From positions 19,264,740-19,328,739 of the forward strand of contig NC_087074.1 of assembly GCF_026151205.1 (NCBI RefSeq): a stretch of DNA of 64,000 nucleotides, given 5' to 3'. Made by a program: the position numbers and the translations under genes. This DNA is from Bolinopsis microptera (taxonomy: Eukaryota; Ctenophora; Tentaculata; Lobata; Bolinopsidae). Positions 38,001 through 47,689 of the stretch are shown piece after piece; position 1 is the stretch's first letter; each line of letters begins with the position of its first letter. A model generated the notes under the pieces. The model was given only the letters and a program-made list of their open reading frames with translations, was not told the origin of the DNA and did not search any database.

Positions 38001-41000
38001 TCGCTGGAAAATGCTTGGACATGTCCTTCGCAGTGACTGCTCATCACCAGCTCAGAGAGCTCTTCAATTTGCTGTTAATGCGTTATTTACCATGAAAGGA
38101 CGTGTTGGTCGACACCAAAGTAATCTTTTAAAGTTTATTATAAATGATTTGAATAAAAGAAACCTACCATTACGTGATATTTATGATCTTTATGATCTTA
38201 GGGCTACTGCCTCTAACAGAGTTTTGTGGAGAAAATTATTTACCTCATAATTTTAAACCTTTATTTTTCAGAGAACTGTTATGTTTTTTTGGGCACTTAT
38301 CAGTCTCTTAAGATGTTTCTTTACTATTTCGAGATTGTTTTAAAAGTTAGATAATAAATAATAAAGTTTTGGGGTGCTTTAGAAAATATTTGCATAAAGC
38401 CATTAATTGATTTTGTAGAAATAATTAAAACCTGTCAAGTTGGTGCTACCAATCTTACCTAATAGCATTAATAGTTTTACCTAAAAGCATCAAGTTAAAC
38501 ATGTACGACCTGAGCTAAATAATCATTATAATTAAATTCAAGTTATTTTTCTTCAGATTGTGGGGATTTTCGGAAACCTGCTGGCGATAATCGGTTTCAG
38601 AAAGAAAACGACAAACCTTATCCTACTGATCAGACAAGTTTCAGCTGTAAGTTGTATCAAGCTTGATAGTAGATGATAGATTAATAATTTAATAAATCCA
38701 ATTACCAAGAAACTGTTCTAAATTATTTCCAAATAAAGGGTTTCGCCTATTCAAGAGGTCCCATTCACATAAATCTCGAATCTAATCAGATTTTACTCAG
38801 CACTCACGTTAAAAATTATAAACTTGTAAAATTCCTCCTTAAGGTATGTCTGCTGGAGTGCATGTGGACCATTACAATAAACTACATATCAGTCCTGAAA
38901 AGAGAATGGGTACTGCCCCGACAACTCATCTGTATCACGGGCTACCTGGACAACTCTCTTTACGTCTGTTGTGTTTGGATTCTAGTCTTGTCGGCTGGTG
39001 AAAGGTATTTCCAAAAATCAACCGTTTTATATAGCTTTCCGTTTAATAACTCAAATAAATACTTGTACAATAAATGATCATTTAAATAATAAATGGTCAT
39101 TTAAAGTACCCTGGCCCATTTAGGAAGCGATGTTGTCTTGACCAGTAACTGTAAGGTCATGCTTCACCCGGAACAAATTAAACTAGTACCAAGGAGCAGT
39201 TATCACTTATCGCAGATCCATTTTATCTGTGCGGACAGAATAAGTTAATGTTCTAAGCGCTGTTTGCAGCTATACTGACAATAACTCTGAAAATGTTCCC
39301 GCAGATACATGTCTCTAAGGCACCCACTAGCCTACAGACAACTCTGCAAGCGGAGAAACTTCTTCAAAGTTGCCAGCGTACTGTGTTGGGTCCTCTCCTT
39401 TTCTTTCTGCTCCTATCCATTGATCAAGGTATGCACTTCCTTTGAGTTCGGTTTAACACCTCTATGAAAACTGAAAATAATAATCATCAATAAAATATAA
39501 TATGTCAACGTTAGAATTTTAATGTAATGAGCACACTTAAAACGTTATAACAGGATGAATTTGGATTTGACAAAGTGACGTTCACGGTTGGCATCGAGGT
39601 TGAAGGATCCAAGTTCTTCCCGATGTATTTTGTCGTAACCTTTGCTCTGCCCCTGCTCATTATTACTGCTGCGTACGCAGAAATACTGAGAATGTCTCGC
39701 CAGAGAATCAGGTAGGGATTAGGATAAGAAACATACCATGCATATTATGCATATTATGCATTATATTACACATATGCCGTGGGTGAATTGTTCAATTTGT
39801 TTGAGTTGGCGCAGTGACATTTGTATTCTGTAGACGAACAATTGACGTGGCTAAGACTAAGTCTCTCTAAATTCTGTTATATAAATAGAGTTTACGTGGC
39901 TAAGCCTCTCTAAATTCTGTTATATAAATAGAGTTTACGTGGCTAAGCCTCTCTAAACTCTGTTATGTAAATAGAGATCATCTTTGTTATAGTAATTAAC
40001 TTTGTAAAAGTGATCAATGATCAAAACGTGTCGTGATACTTTTAGGATGAAGAGAGCCATCGAACAAGAACATGGATTGGAAATGCCTTCAAGAAAGAGC
40101 GACTTCAGATTGGCGATAATGATCATTCTAACATTCCTTAACATTGCTGGGACACATGTTCCTGTGATTGTTTTCATCATTACTCACTTAGCTGGAGTTG
40201 TGAGTATTATATAAATTTAAACATTTTAATTTGGTCAACAAATGATGTGAATACAATTTTGATAGAAATTAGAAATTCAATTTAAAAGAAAATTTAAGTA
40301 AAGAGTAAAAAGTCTGATTTTTGATTTTGCCATGAAGTTTTTAAAGTCGGAACGGTGCTAGTTTGATTTAGTTTGATAAAGTAGAAAACCCGGCCAAACA
40401 GCTAAACTACAGTTTTCAATAAAAACTTATATTTGTAAAAAAATGAAATAAAATAAACACTTATCTCTCAGAAACTGATGGTCTCGAAACGGATGTCGCT
40501 AGCCGTCAACGTTGTTTTGATGACCGGATTTGCTCTGCAATCATACATCTTTCTTGCCACCATTAAAGAACTCCAAGATTGCTTCAAAGCACTCTTCTGC
40601 TGTCATGTAAGTAGCCGTTATTTAATAATATAAATACTGCTATTTATGGTTACGTAGTCTTCACTTCAAGTCAAGTCTTAAATGTGATTCCAAGATGAGA
40701 CATGTGTAACGGTATTAGTTGCCATCCGTTTAAATCCCGCCAGAAGCTTTTAAAATTGTTGATGATTGCAGTTATCTGTCGAGACTGCAGAGATAAAAAA
40801 GTTAAGCCTCGTGATAATAAATATTCGACAGGAATTCTTCGCCAAATGATCACCAAAAATCTTCGGATACGAGTGCTACATTTTGGCAACACATCAAATA
40901 AATATTAAAATATGAATATTAAATAAATATGTTTATTACGTCAATATAGCGTCATGAAAGTTACAACCACGTTAAACCACGTTACTATCAGCATGCATTT

Positions 41001-41462
41001 AAAATGTCATGAATCCAAAAATATTCGTTATGTATTACTATTAATACGTTTCAAATAATCTTCAACGTGTTACGTCACGTGAAAATTTATTTGAAATTTT
41101 ATGACGTTCACTAGTGGATATTAAAACTAATGTCCACTATAGTGCTTATTAAGAATTTGGTCGAAACAAAACGCTGAGAAATATGTGATCTCGAATTAAA
41201 AGTTTAACAAATTGTATTGCTACAAATCCCCCTATACTAACTAATAATCAATAATCATGAAGAGAAAAAATTAAATCAAATCTTAAAACATCAGTAAACC
41301 ATCGACTTATGGACTCAATATCATGTAGAATTCTGATTTGTCTGTTTTCAGAGAACGACGAGGCGTGGGCGAGACAACATATATGGTTTGGATATCTCAC
41401 TGACATACAGCACCAGATCCGGTACCGTTAAGAGCAACCCCGTCGGGATTGCTCAGCTTTGA
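35033..41462 (+). CDS. Rhodopsin-like seven-transmembrane receptor, eight exons
   Basis: Exons 35033-35218, 38557-38646, 38844-39004, 39305-39428, 39554-39711, 40046-40199, 40472-40606 and 41352-41462 join with matching phases into 372 residues. Residues in order: glycosylatable N-terminus (NMTTQ); TM1 with GNLLAIIGF; TM2 with LLECMWT, a glutamate in place of the usual aspartate; the ECL1 cysteine (QLICITGYL); ERY at the end of TM3, followed by the loop MSLRHPLAYR; TM5 (FALPLLIITAAY); TM6 (IMIILTFLNIAGTHVPVIV); TM7 (LAVNVVLMTGFALQSYIFL). It is a class A-like receptor, but NPxxY in TM7 and CWxP in TM6 are absent, so signalling may be unusual. The ligand is unknown. A short upstream frame (ATGGCTAAATAA at 35001) precedes the start in a partial duplication of the start context. 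Intron 1 holds a LINE. Confidence 0.85.
35426..38361 (+). mobile_element. 5'-truncated LINE with endonuclease and reverse transcriptase
   Basis: A 14-bp target duplication, TAAAGTTTTGGGGT, lies at 35412-35425 and 38362-38375. The frame stays open from before the left junction to 38250. Inside are the later part of an apurinic-type endonuclease (INCYSPT, FIMGDFNARLG, QIDYVL, SDHKIV), the reverse transcriptase (LRPLCLLNGTRKI, MGIDMSSAFDTIHR, GAFQGDCLSGSLF, WEYADDVDF) and a C-terminal region (YNCNSWATPQNLFDKLDACH, GHVLRSD). The layout fits the RTE-like group. The first ~80 endonuclease residues are missing by 5' truncation, and the apparent start codon is host intron sequence. The 3' end is an ataataaataat tail. 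An uninterrupted 940-codon frame indicates a young insertion, in sense orientation to the receptor gene. Confidence 0.9.
39842..39976. repeat. Three tandem ~43-50-bp units
   Basis: Units start acgtggctaag and contain ctctctaaattctgttatat; they sit in intron 5 of the 7TM gene. No function seen. Confidence 0.8.
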
Positions 41463-41698
41463 AACAGAAGTCTTTATAGATGCTGCGATCACAATATTGA
41501 GCATAATCATCATGAAAAAGGTCTTCAGTAAATAACTTACAGTAGTGGACAAAAGTGTGAAACTGATATGCGATAATCATTCTTTTTTGATGGTCCAAAT
41601 GTGGCAAGAGTATCATTGACATTATGAACGCAAGGCGATAACATCACCAAGGCACCCGTTTATTGCAATTCAATTAGATTATCACACTTTGTTATAAC

Positions 41699-42554
41699 TT
41701 ATAAATCGTTGTTCTGGTCACAGAATGTATCATACCAGTCAAAATGTGCGATGTGATGCCGCACTACCAACATTAGTACCACCATAAGAAATATTGTTAC
41801 TGAGACCCTGAAATATATAATTTTTTACCCTCTTCTAGCTTGAACTTATCAACGTTTGTGTTAGTTCAGGTTAGTGAGACTTGAATTGCCAAATTGACTT
41901 AGACTTCAAGTTTCTATGAATGTTTAATTTTTGTTTTTCTGCTGCAGTGTTTTAACTTTTATTGCTAGAAACAATAAATTTAGAAATACCTTAGAGCTAG
42001 CGTAGAGTATCAGTTAGAACTAGCTAAATTATTTTAATAATTGTAATTATAAAATCAAAATGAGCTGAGCTATACTTCTAGTTCTATAAGTATAACCTTA
42101 TTCGTTTATCAAAATTGAGTTTGATTCGAGTCATAAATGAAAATCATAATGACATGTGTTATTGTATATATGAAGCAATTTCAAAAAATACTTGTAAATC
42201 TAGAACTTACGCAACTGCAGCTGATATCTCAATTGAATTGAATGAAGGAAGCAAGGAAGCAACCTGACGAGAACTTGATCGCTGATTTATTCGATTCAAA
42301 AATTCGATTTGGCCATCATCAAGCGATTCTGATCTGACATCACTAGGATTTTGAATTGTATCGTTCAATCTAATTGAAATGGAAGGCGAAAGATTGTGGT
42401 TTGAGTCGGTTCGAGCCTGTGTGGCCGTTTTGTCGAGACTTGATCTCTGTAAAGTTACATCTGAGCCTCCATTTCCTGTCCTACTTTTCATAACACTGCG
42501 CAACTCCCCTAAGGAAACGATCAGGAAACTCGAAATGTACCGTAAGACAAACAT
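41699..42554 (-). CDS. Small single-pass membrane protein, paralogue 1
   Basis: Exons 42211-42554 and 41699-41807, phase 2 junction, 150 residues. Signal peptide (MFVLRYISSFLIVSLG), then a ~95-residue Ser/Asn/Thr-rich ectodomain with N-glycosylation sites but no cysteines. The second exon supplies a transmembrane helix (VSVTIFLMVVLMLVV) and a short tail (RHHIAHFDWYDTFCDQNNDL). It is a type I membrane protein of a family I do not recognise. Its tandem paralogue at 43680-44480 matches 29 of 35 residues in the second exon and most of the signal peptide, but much less in the ectodomain. Shared splice site and phase confirm the gene model. Function is unknown; surface recognition or adhesion would be speculation. 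Confidence 0.82.
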
Positions 42555-43225
42555 GATTTGCAGGTTGGAACTCTGCTACGGGTAGCTGTGAAGAAGATAT
42601 CAAACGGAACAGAAGTGTTTACTACTAGCGAATGGAAGCTGAGCGGTGGAGTGAATGCGACTCCTTTATCAAACAAGATAATTTTGTAGAATAACTGTCT
42701 GAAAAGTTTGACATTTACTGACGTTCAATCCTCAAAAGTATACAATTTCTGGTAGGTAGAAGTGCTCATAGTTTTGGCAAAACATAACGCTTAGTAATAT
42801 GTAATGATTAATTGAAAATATTTTCATATATCTTAAATCTTAATGCTATAGATATAATAAAAACAACGTTCAATTGTAAAACGGTTAATATCAGCATAAA
42901 CGTATGCAAGTGTTCTGATCAGCGGTCGATTGAAAAGTTGCCGAAGAATCAGCTGAAAAGAGCATTTAATGTTAACAATACCATATAATTGTTCAATAGA
43001 AATTGTGGCTCTCCCAGGTGAGGTGTAGGTTTGTTGATTGTTCGTTAATCTAGGAAACAATTATATCGGTAGTGAGAATACACAAATTGCAAAGTTGGTT
43101 TGGTTTATTCTTCCTTTCAACCAATGAGGAGACATATACCGATACGTTAAGCATCCAGCATTTACTTGGACAACTGACTTATGAACTCATCATCGAGTGC
43201 TTGTGGGCCCATTTTCACTTTTCAG

Positions 43226-43332
43226 GGAGCTTGCTGCGCGGTGAAACAGACAGGGACTACGTCCCCAAGGAATATAAAGTGAGATATAAGACGGAAGATG
43301 GATACGTAACTGATTACGGATTCATAACGTAA
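43226..43332 (+). other. Possible isolated terminal exon
   Basis: After an acceptor (cacttttcag) a frame reads SLLRGETDRDYVPKEYKV, then RYKTEDGYVTDYGFIT, and stops. The second part faintly recalls the YKVxYxxDG strand of F5/8 type C domains. No partner exon was found nearby, so this may be chance or a gene fragment between the two membrane-protein paralogues. Confidence 0.2.
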
Positions 43333-43679
43333 ATCTACATAGCGTGGTCCAGTACAGGTTTGTAATACTATACACTTAGACATTAAGGATTAGGATTGAT
43401 TCAAGAACAACAAGCATTAAAATGGAAATATGAACTGAAATTATATATTTAATTATCACATCTGTCGTCGGAATCAAACAAAATAAATAAATCAAAACTT
43501 AAAACAGTAACTGAAAACGAACATGAAAACTGATGTCCTCAAAAACATATGATGGTCAAACATAAAACTTCAGGATAGGAAAAGTGTTTAAAAACATGAC
43601 TTAGCTTAGCAATAAAAAAACAAACTCATATCTAAAGATTCAGGAATAACTTATTTTAAGTTCGTGTTCGATACGTGGA

Positions 43680-44480
43680 TTAGAAGTCGGTGTTCTGGCC
43701 ACAGAATGTATCATACCAGTCGAAATGGGCGATGCGACGACGAACTATCAACATTAGTACCACCATAAGAAATATAGTTACTGACACCCTGAAATATATC
43801 TATATTTTTGGGGCTGCTGCACGCTGCTAGTACTATTTTGTTGCAGGGGCTAAAATAATTAAACTTTAAATAGCACAGAATTGACTTTATTGTTGAAATT
43901 GTACCAATTGATAAAAAAGCTGGCACTTTTTCTATGACCTACTTTCGTTCGTTAAATTTCTCTTGATTCGAATCCATGAGATATTGAGAATATAATATGT
44001 AATTGTGTACTTGAAGCAAGTATGTACTTCTGAGTCAATTTTGTAATCAATGAAAAGGCACAGAAAAATAATGTGATTGAATATTAATAAACATAAAACT
44101 TACGCAACAGCAGCAGATATTTGAATTGACTCGAAAGATGCGTCTTGTCTACTCAAAGAAGAATTATCTCTACGAGATTTGAATTGCTGATTAGTCCGAT
44201 TCAAGGCTTTAGTTTGTCCATCATAATAAAGCAATTCTGGTCTGATAAAATTAGAGTTTTGGACAGTATTGTTCAATATTACAACTGACATGGAGGGTGA
44301 AAAATTGTTTTTTGAGTTTGTTTGAGCCTGCGTAGCCGTATCGTTGAGATTAGATCGGTGTAAAGTTTCATCTGATGAATTACCATGATAGCCTACATTT
44401 CCTGCGCTTCTTTTTACTAAACTGTGCTGCTTCCCCAAAGAGATTATCAAGAAACTCGAAACATAACGCAAGACAAACAT
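43680..44480 (-). CDS. Small single-pass membrane protein, paralogue 2
   Basis: Exons 44104-44480 and 43680-43788, phase 2 junction, 161 residues. Organisation is the same as paralogue 1: signal peptide (MFVLRYVSSFLIISLG), Asn/Ser-rich ectodomain with several NxS/T sites (GNSSD, LNDTA, LNNTV, LNRTN, DNSSL), transmembrane helix (VSVTIFLMVVLMLIV) and tail (RRRIAHFDWYDTFCGQNTDF). The ectodomain is 11 residues longer than in paralogue 1, with several small insertions. The pair arose by tandem duplication of about 1.9 kb. Conservation of the ends against a divergent middle argues that both copies are real genes and that the outside part changes fast. Confidence 0.82.
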
Positions 44481-44989
44481 GATTTGAAGGTGGGAGCTCG
44501 GGCACGACCAAGGATCAAACTTAGGAGCAGGAGAAAATGTGCCGTGGAAAATTTACGGACAATTTCACATTCCGTTCCAACCACAAATCAAAAGCTCGTT
44601 TGCAAATTACTGACAGAGAATTTGGTATAATGGTTTAATGGTTTAATGGGTTGAAGACAGTGACACGTTTACACAAATCCCAGGAAACAAGCAAGTTGCC
44701 GTGTGATCGTATATTTTTAGAATCGTTCACAACGAAAATAACCAAATTTATGGGCTGTTTATATGGTTTGTGCCAGCAAGTAATTATTCAATTCAATAGT
44801 CGCTTACCCACAATACATTTTGTAACGCCGTCAGCCCGTCATGCCCATGGGAAGATAGGAAGTGCACAACTGAGCATTTAAGTATTTACAAATTACAGCG
44901 ATATGTATCTGTTTACATAAATTACTTGTAGTTGTACCTTCTTAGTTCTACTTCTACCTATTTGAAAAGTCTCGGCAGTTTGATAATGT

Positions 44990-45779
44990 AGCTAGGCTGA
45001 GGCACACTTGGGCATGCTTGGGGCACAAAATTGAATTTCCTGGGGCACACTTGGGGCAAAAAGTTACTTGGGCACACTTGGGGCACGAGCGTGCTAAATC
45101 ACTCTACAGTAGATCTTCGAGATTGTTCTAAAAGGGCCCCCGACAGTTGAAACCAACTTCAATCGATGTATTTTCGGACGCTGATTCCGAATCACCCCCC
45201 AATCCCCTATGTCATGGGGATTCCCCATGACATAGGGTTAAAGCTCCCGTGACGAGATATTGGCGAAAAACTGTCTCGATCACGTGATATGACCGTATAA
45301 GGAAGTTAGTCTAATTTCTCGTTAGGGTTAGGGTTTCAGAATATGCTTTTGGGATCAGATTAGAGGGTTAAGGTTTCGAATAGTCGTTCAGGACCAGCGA
45401 GAGAACGGGTTGAAAAAGTCACGTGACAGTCGAGTGTAGACTGTAGAGTGATATTTCATCATCCCTTGGGGCACACTTGGGGCACAGTCGAGGCAAAAAA
45501 ATGACTTGACTATGCCCCAATTGACAAGTGTGTCCCAAGTGCAGTGTGCCCCAAGTAACGTTTTGCCCCAGCTGTGCCCCAAGTGTGCCCCAAGTATGTT
45601 TAGTTTACTTAAACTGTATGTGCTTCAAGTAATTTTTTGCCTCGAATGTGCCCCAAGTGTGCCCCAACTGTATTTGCCCCAAGTGTGCCCCAAGTAACTT
45701 TTTGCCCCAAGTGTGCCCCAGGAAATTCAATTTTGTGCCCCAGGTGTGCCCCAAGTGTGCCCCAGGTGTGCCTAGCTAG
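44990..45779. mobile_element. Palindromic element made of GGGGCACACTT-type units
   Basis: Left and right ends (TAGCTAGGC outward) carry the same ~100-bp array in opposite orientation: ggcacacttggggca units, then gcacaaaattgaatttcctg, then ggggcaaaaagttactt. The centre holds an inserted MITE (45080-45470). Frames rich in CAPSVPQ on the plus strand are translations of this array and are not genes. Confidence 0.7.
45080..45470. mobile_element. MITE copy B with internal telomere-like repeats
   Basis: Inserted within the palindromic element. Its ends contain CTAAATCACTCTACAGT and the inverted TGTAGAGTGAT. The inside has gttagggttagggttt, tcacgtgatatgaccgtata and the attccgaatcacccccc block. It matches the copy at 62966-63347 over nearly its whole length in opposite orientation, and copy A (17240-17636) in the central blocks. 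Confidence 0.75.
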
Positions 45780-45954
45780 ATTACCAAATTGCCCTAAGTC
45801 CTTTTATTCACGGAGCTGAACGTTTTAAGGATGCGTTGCATAAAACCGATAACCGCAGCGGTCCATTAACATTTTATATTGATGTTTTTCCCGACGTAAT
45901 ATCGACCTTGTAAGACCAAACATCTTTCTCTATACTTCCAAAAACATTTATGAA

Positions 45955-46547
45955 CACACATATCATGATATTATGGTCTGACAGTCTCTCCTCTATACAA
46001 GCTATCTCCTCACTTTCAACGAGAAGTAGAACTACTACAGAATGTTATGACTCCCTCAATGCACTCGGATCCACTAACACTCTAGAGATCCGATGGATAG
46101 CTGCACACATCGGATTGTGGGGAAATGAAAAATTAGCAGATGAGCTGGCCAAGCTTGGCAATGGCACAACCAGTGAATTCACTTGTCCGGCTATTGCCCA
46201 AATAAGAGGTCAATATTTCCAGGACAATTAGCTCTCTGTCAATGACATATTTTACAACCAACACATCTCCACTATTGTCAATTTCGCAAACCGCACCAAA
46301 CGCTTAATTGTGCCAGAGGAGCTGGTCCAGACCAGTGTGACATAGCGACTACTCACATGTTGTCTTGGCTCATCTCTCTGTTCCACACCCAGCTGACACT
46401 TAAGCGTACCATCATGAATCATCCCCTTCATAACATCATCCTCTATTATACACTCTGATTTCTCCGGCATACTGCCACACCTCAGAGGCAGGCAAAGCAT
46501 CCACATTTTATCCTCTCGTGGGCCACCAAGGCTCAGCCTCTCTTAAA
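45955..46547 (+). mobile_element. LINE remnant: RNase H end of a non-LTR element
   Basis: A perfect 15-bp direct repeat, AAAAACATTTATGAA (45940-45954 and 46548-46562), flanks it. The frame to 46231 holds RNase H signatures: ILWSDSLSSIQAIS near the start and IRWIAAHIGLWGNEKLADEL. A ~310-bp 3' region and an a-rich tail follow. This is a 5'-truncated copy of a non-LTR retrotransposon of the kind that encodes RNase H (I/Tad/LOA-like groups); finer placement is not possible. Confidence 0.78.
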
Positions 46548-46569
46548 AAAAACATTTATGAAACAAGTC

Positions 46570-47680
46570 GATAACATTTTATGATCAGATACCCTATAAA
46601 AGGTGACTGACCAGACAAAATTTTATGTAGAAACTTGAAAAATTTGCCACTTTTGGGGTATGAAATAAATAAATAATAAACAATAAACAATAAACGTTCA
46701 ACTTTTTCCTTTAATAAAGGATATAGGTTTCTCCGGAAGTAAAGATCAAGGAGCACGAAGCAAATTAGATAATAGTTAAGTTATGACAGTAGCCGAAAAT
46801 AAAAGTACGGAATAAAGGGTATACTTAAATCGAATCAGTTATCGTAAAATTGTATTAATGAATAACTTGATAATCTAGTTTATTATATCAATTAGTTTAT
46901 CATATGTATTAGTTTATTATAATCGTTTAATACAAACTTGATTAGGGGAATCGATAACTTCTTAACTATAAGAGCTGGAAGGGGGAGGCAACTCGGAAAT
47001 TTATGAACTCTGGGATCAGGAGAGCTGTCAAATGTGAGCTTTACGTTTTATCCGAAGTTAGTAACATGGCTGTTTCAAGAATTCAGTTCAAAAATGAAAC
47101 AACATTTATCTTTATTACATTTCCTTTTAGTTTTAAAGACTAATATGAAAATACGTCGACCAACCTTTTGACATCATTTAAAGACATGAGGTCCATTTTT
47201 TTAAAAGAACGCGTTGCGTCAGCTATATCGATTAATTCCGTCGGTTTACATTTCGGTTTGACTATGCTGACAGATCGCGTGATTGTCGCATCATACTTAT
47301 ATGTTAAATGTTAGTAAACTCTGTTATAGTGTAAGTAAGTCAGTCAGGAAAAGTTGTAGTCAATTCTGCTCCTCCAGTAGCAGCTCCAAGATCATTTCGC
47401 CAATCATAATGCCGATGATGTGATCAATAAACCCAGCTAGTGAACCAATCTATCCTGATGCAACGGTTTCATATGTTTTTTGTTGTTTTCTGAATATGTT
47501 GAGTTGTCCTGAAGAAACAGGGCTATACAGGGCCATAATATCCTTCACCACCTTTTCCACTACAGTAGAGTATAAGGTAACAGATTCATAAATCATGTTC
47601 TCCGTGGCAGTTATAGTATCTAAATCAGGGCTGTGAAACCTGGTGTACGTATATATAATATTATATAAACTTTTCATCGG
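46570..47680. other. No gene recognised
   Basis: AT-rich spacer between the LINE remnant and the 3' end of the PLD-like gene; presumably includes its 3' untranslated region. No supported frame. Confidence 0.45.
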
Positions 47681-47689
47681 CTGCGGATC

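Noticed and set aside
45506-45819. Plus-strand frames rich in CAPSVPQ repeats
   Set aside because: They are translations of the ggggcacactt array in a palindromic element; no start context, splice sites or domain.
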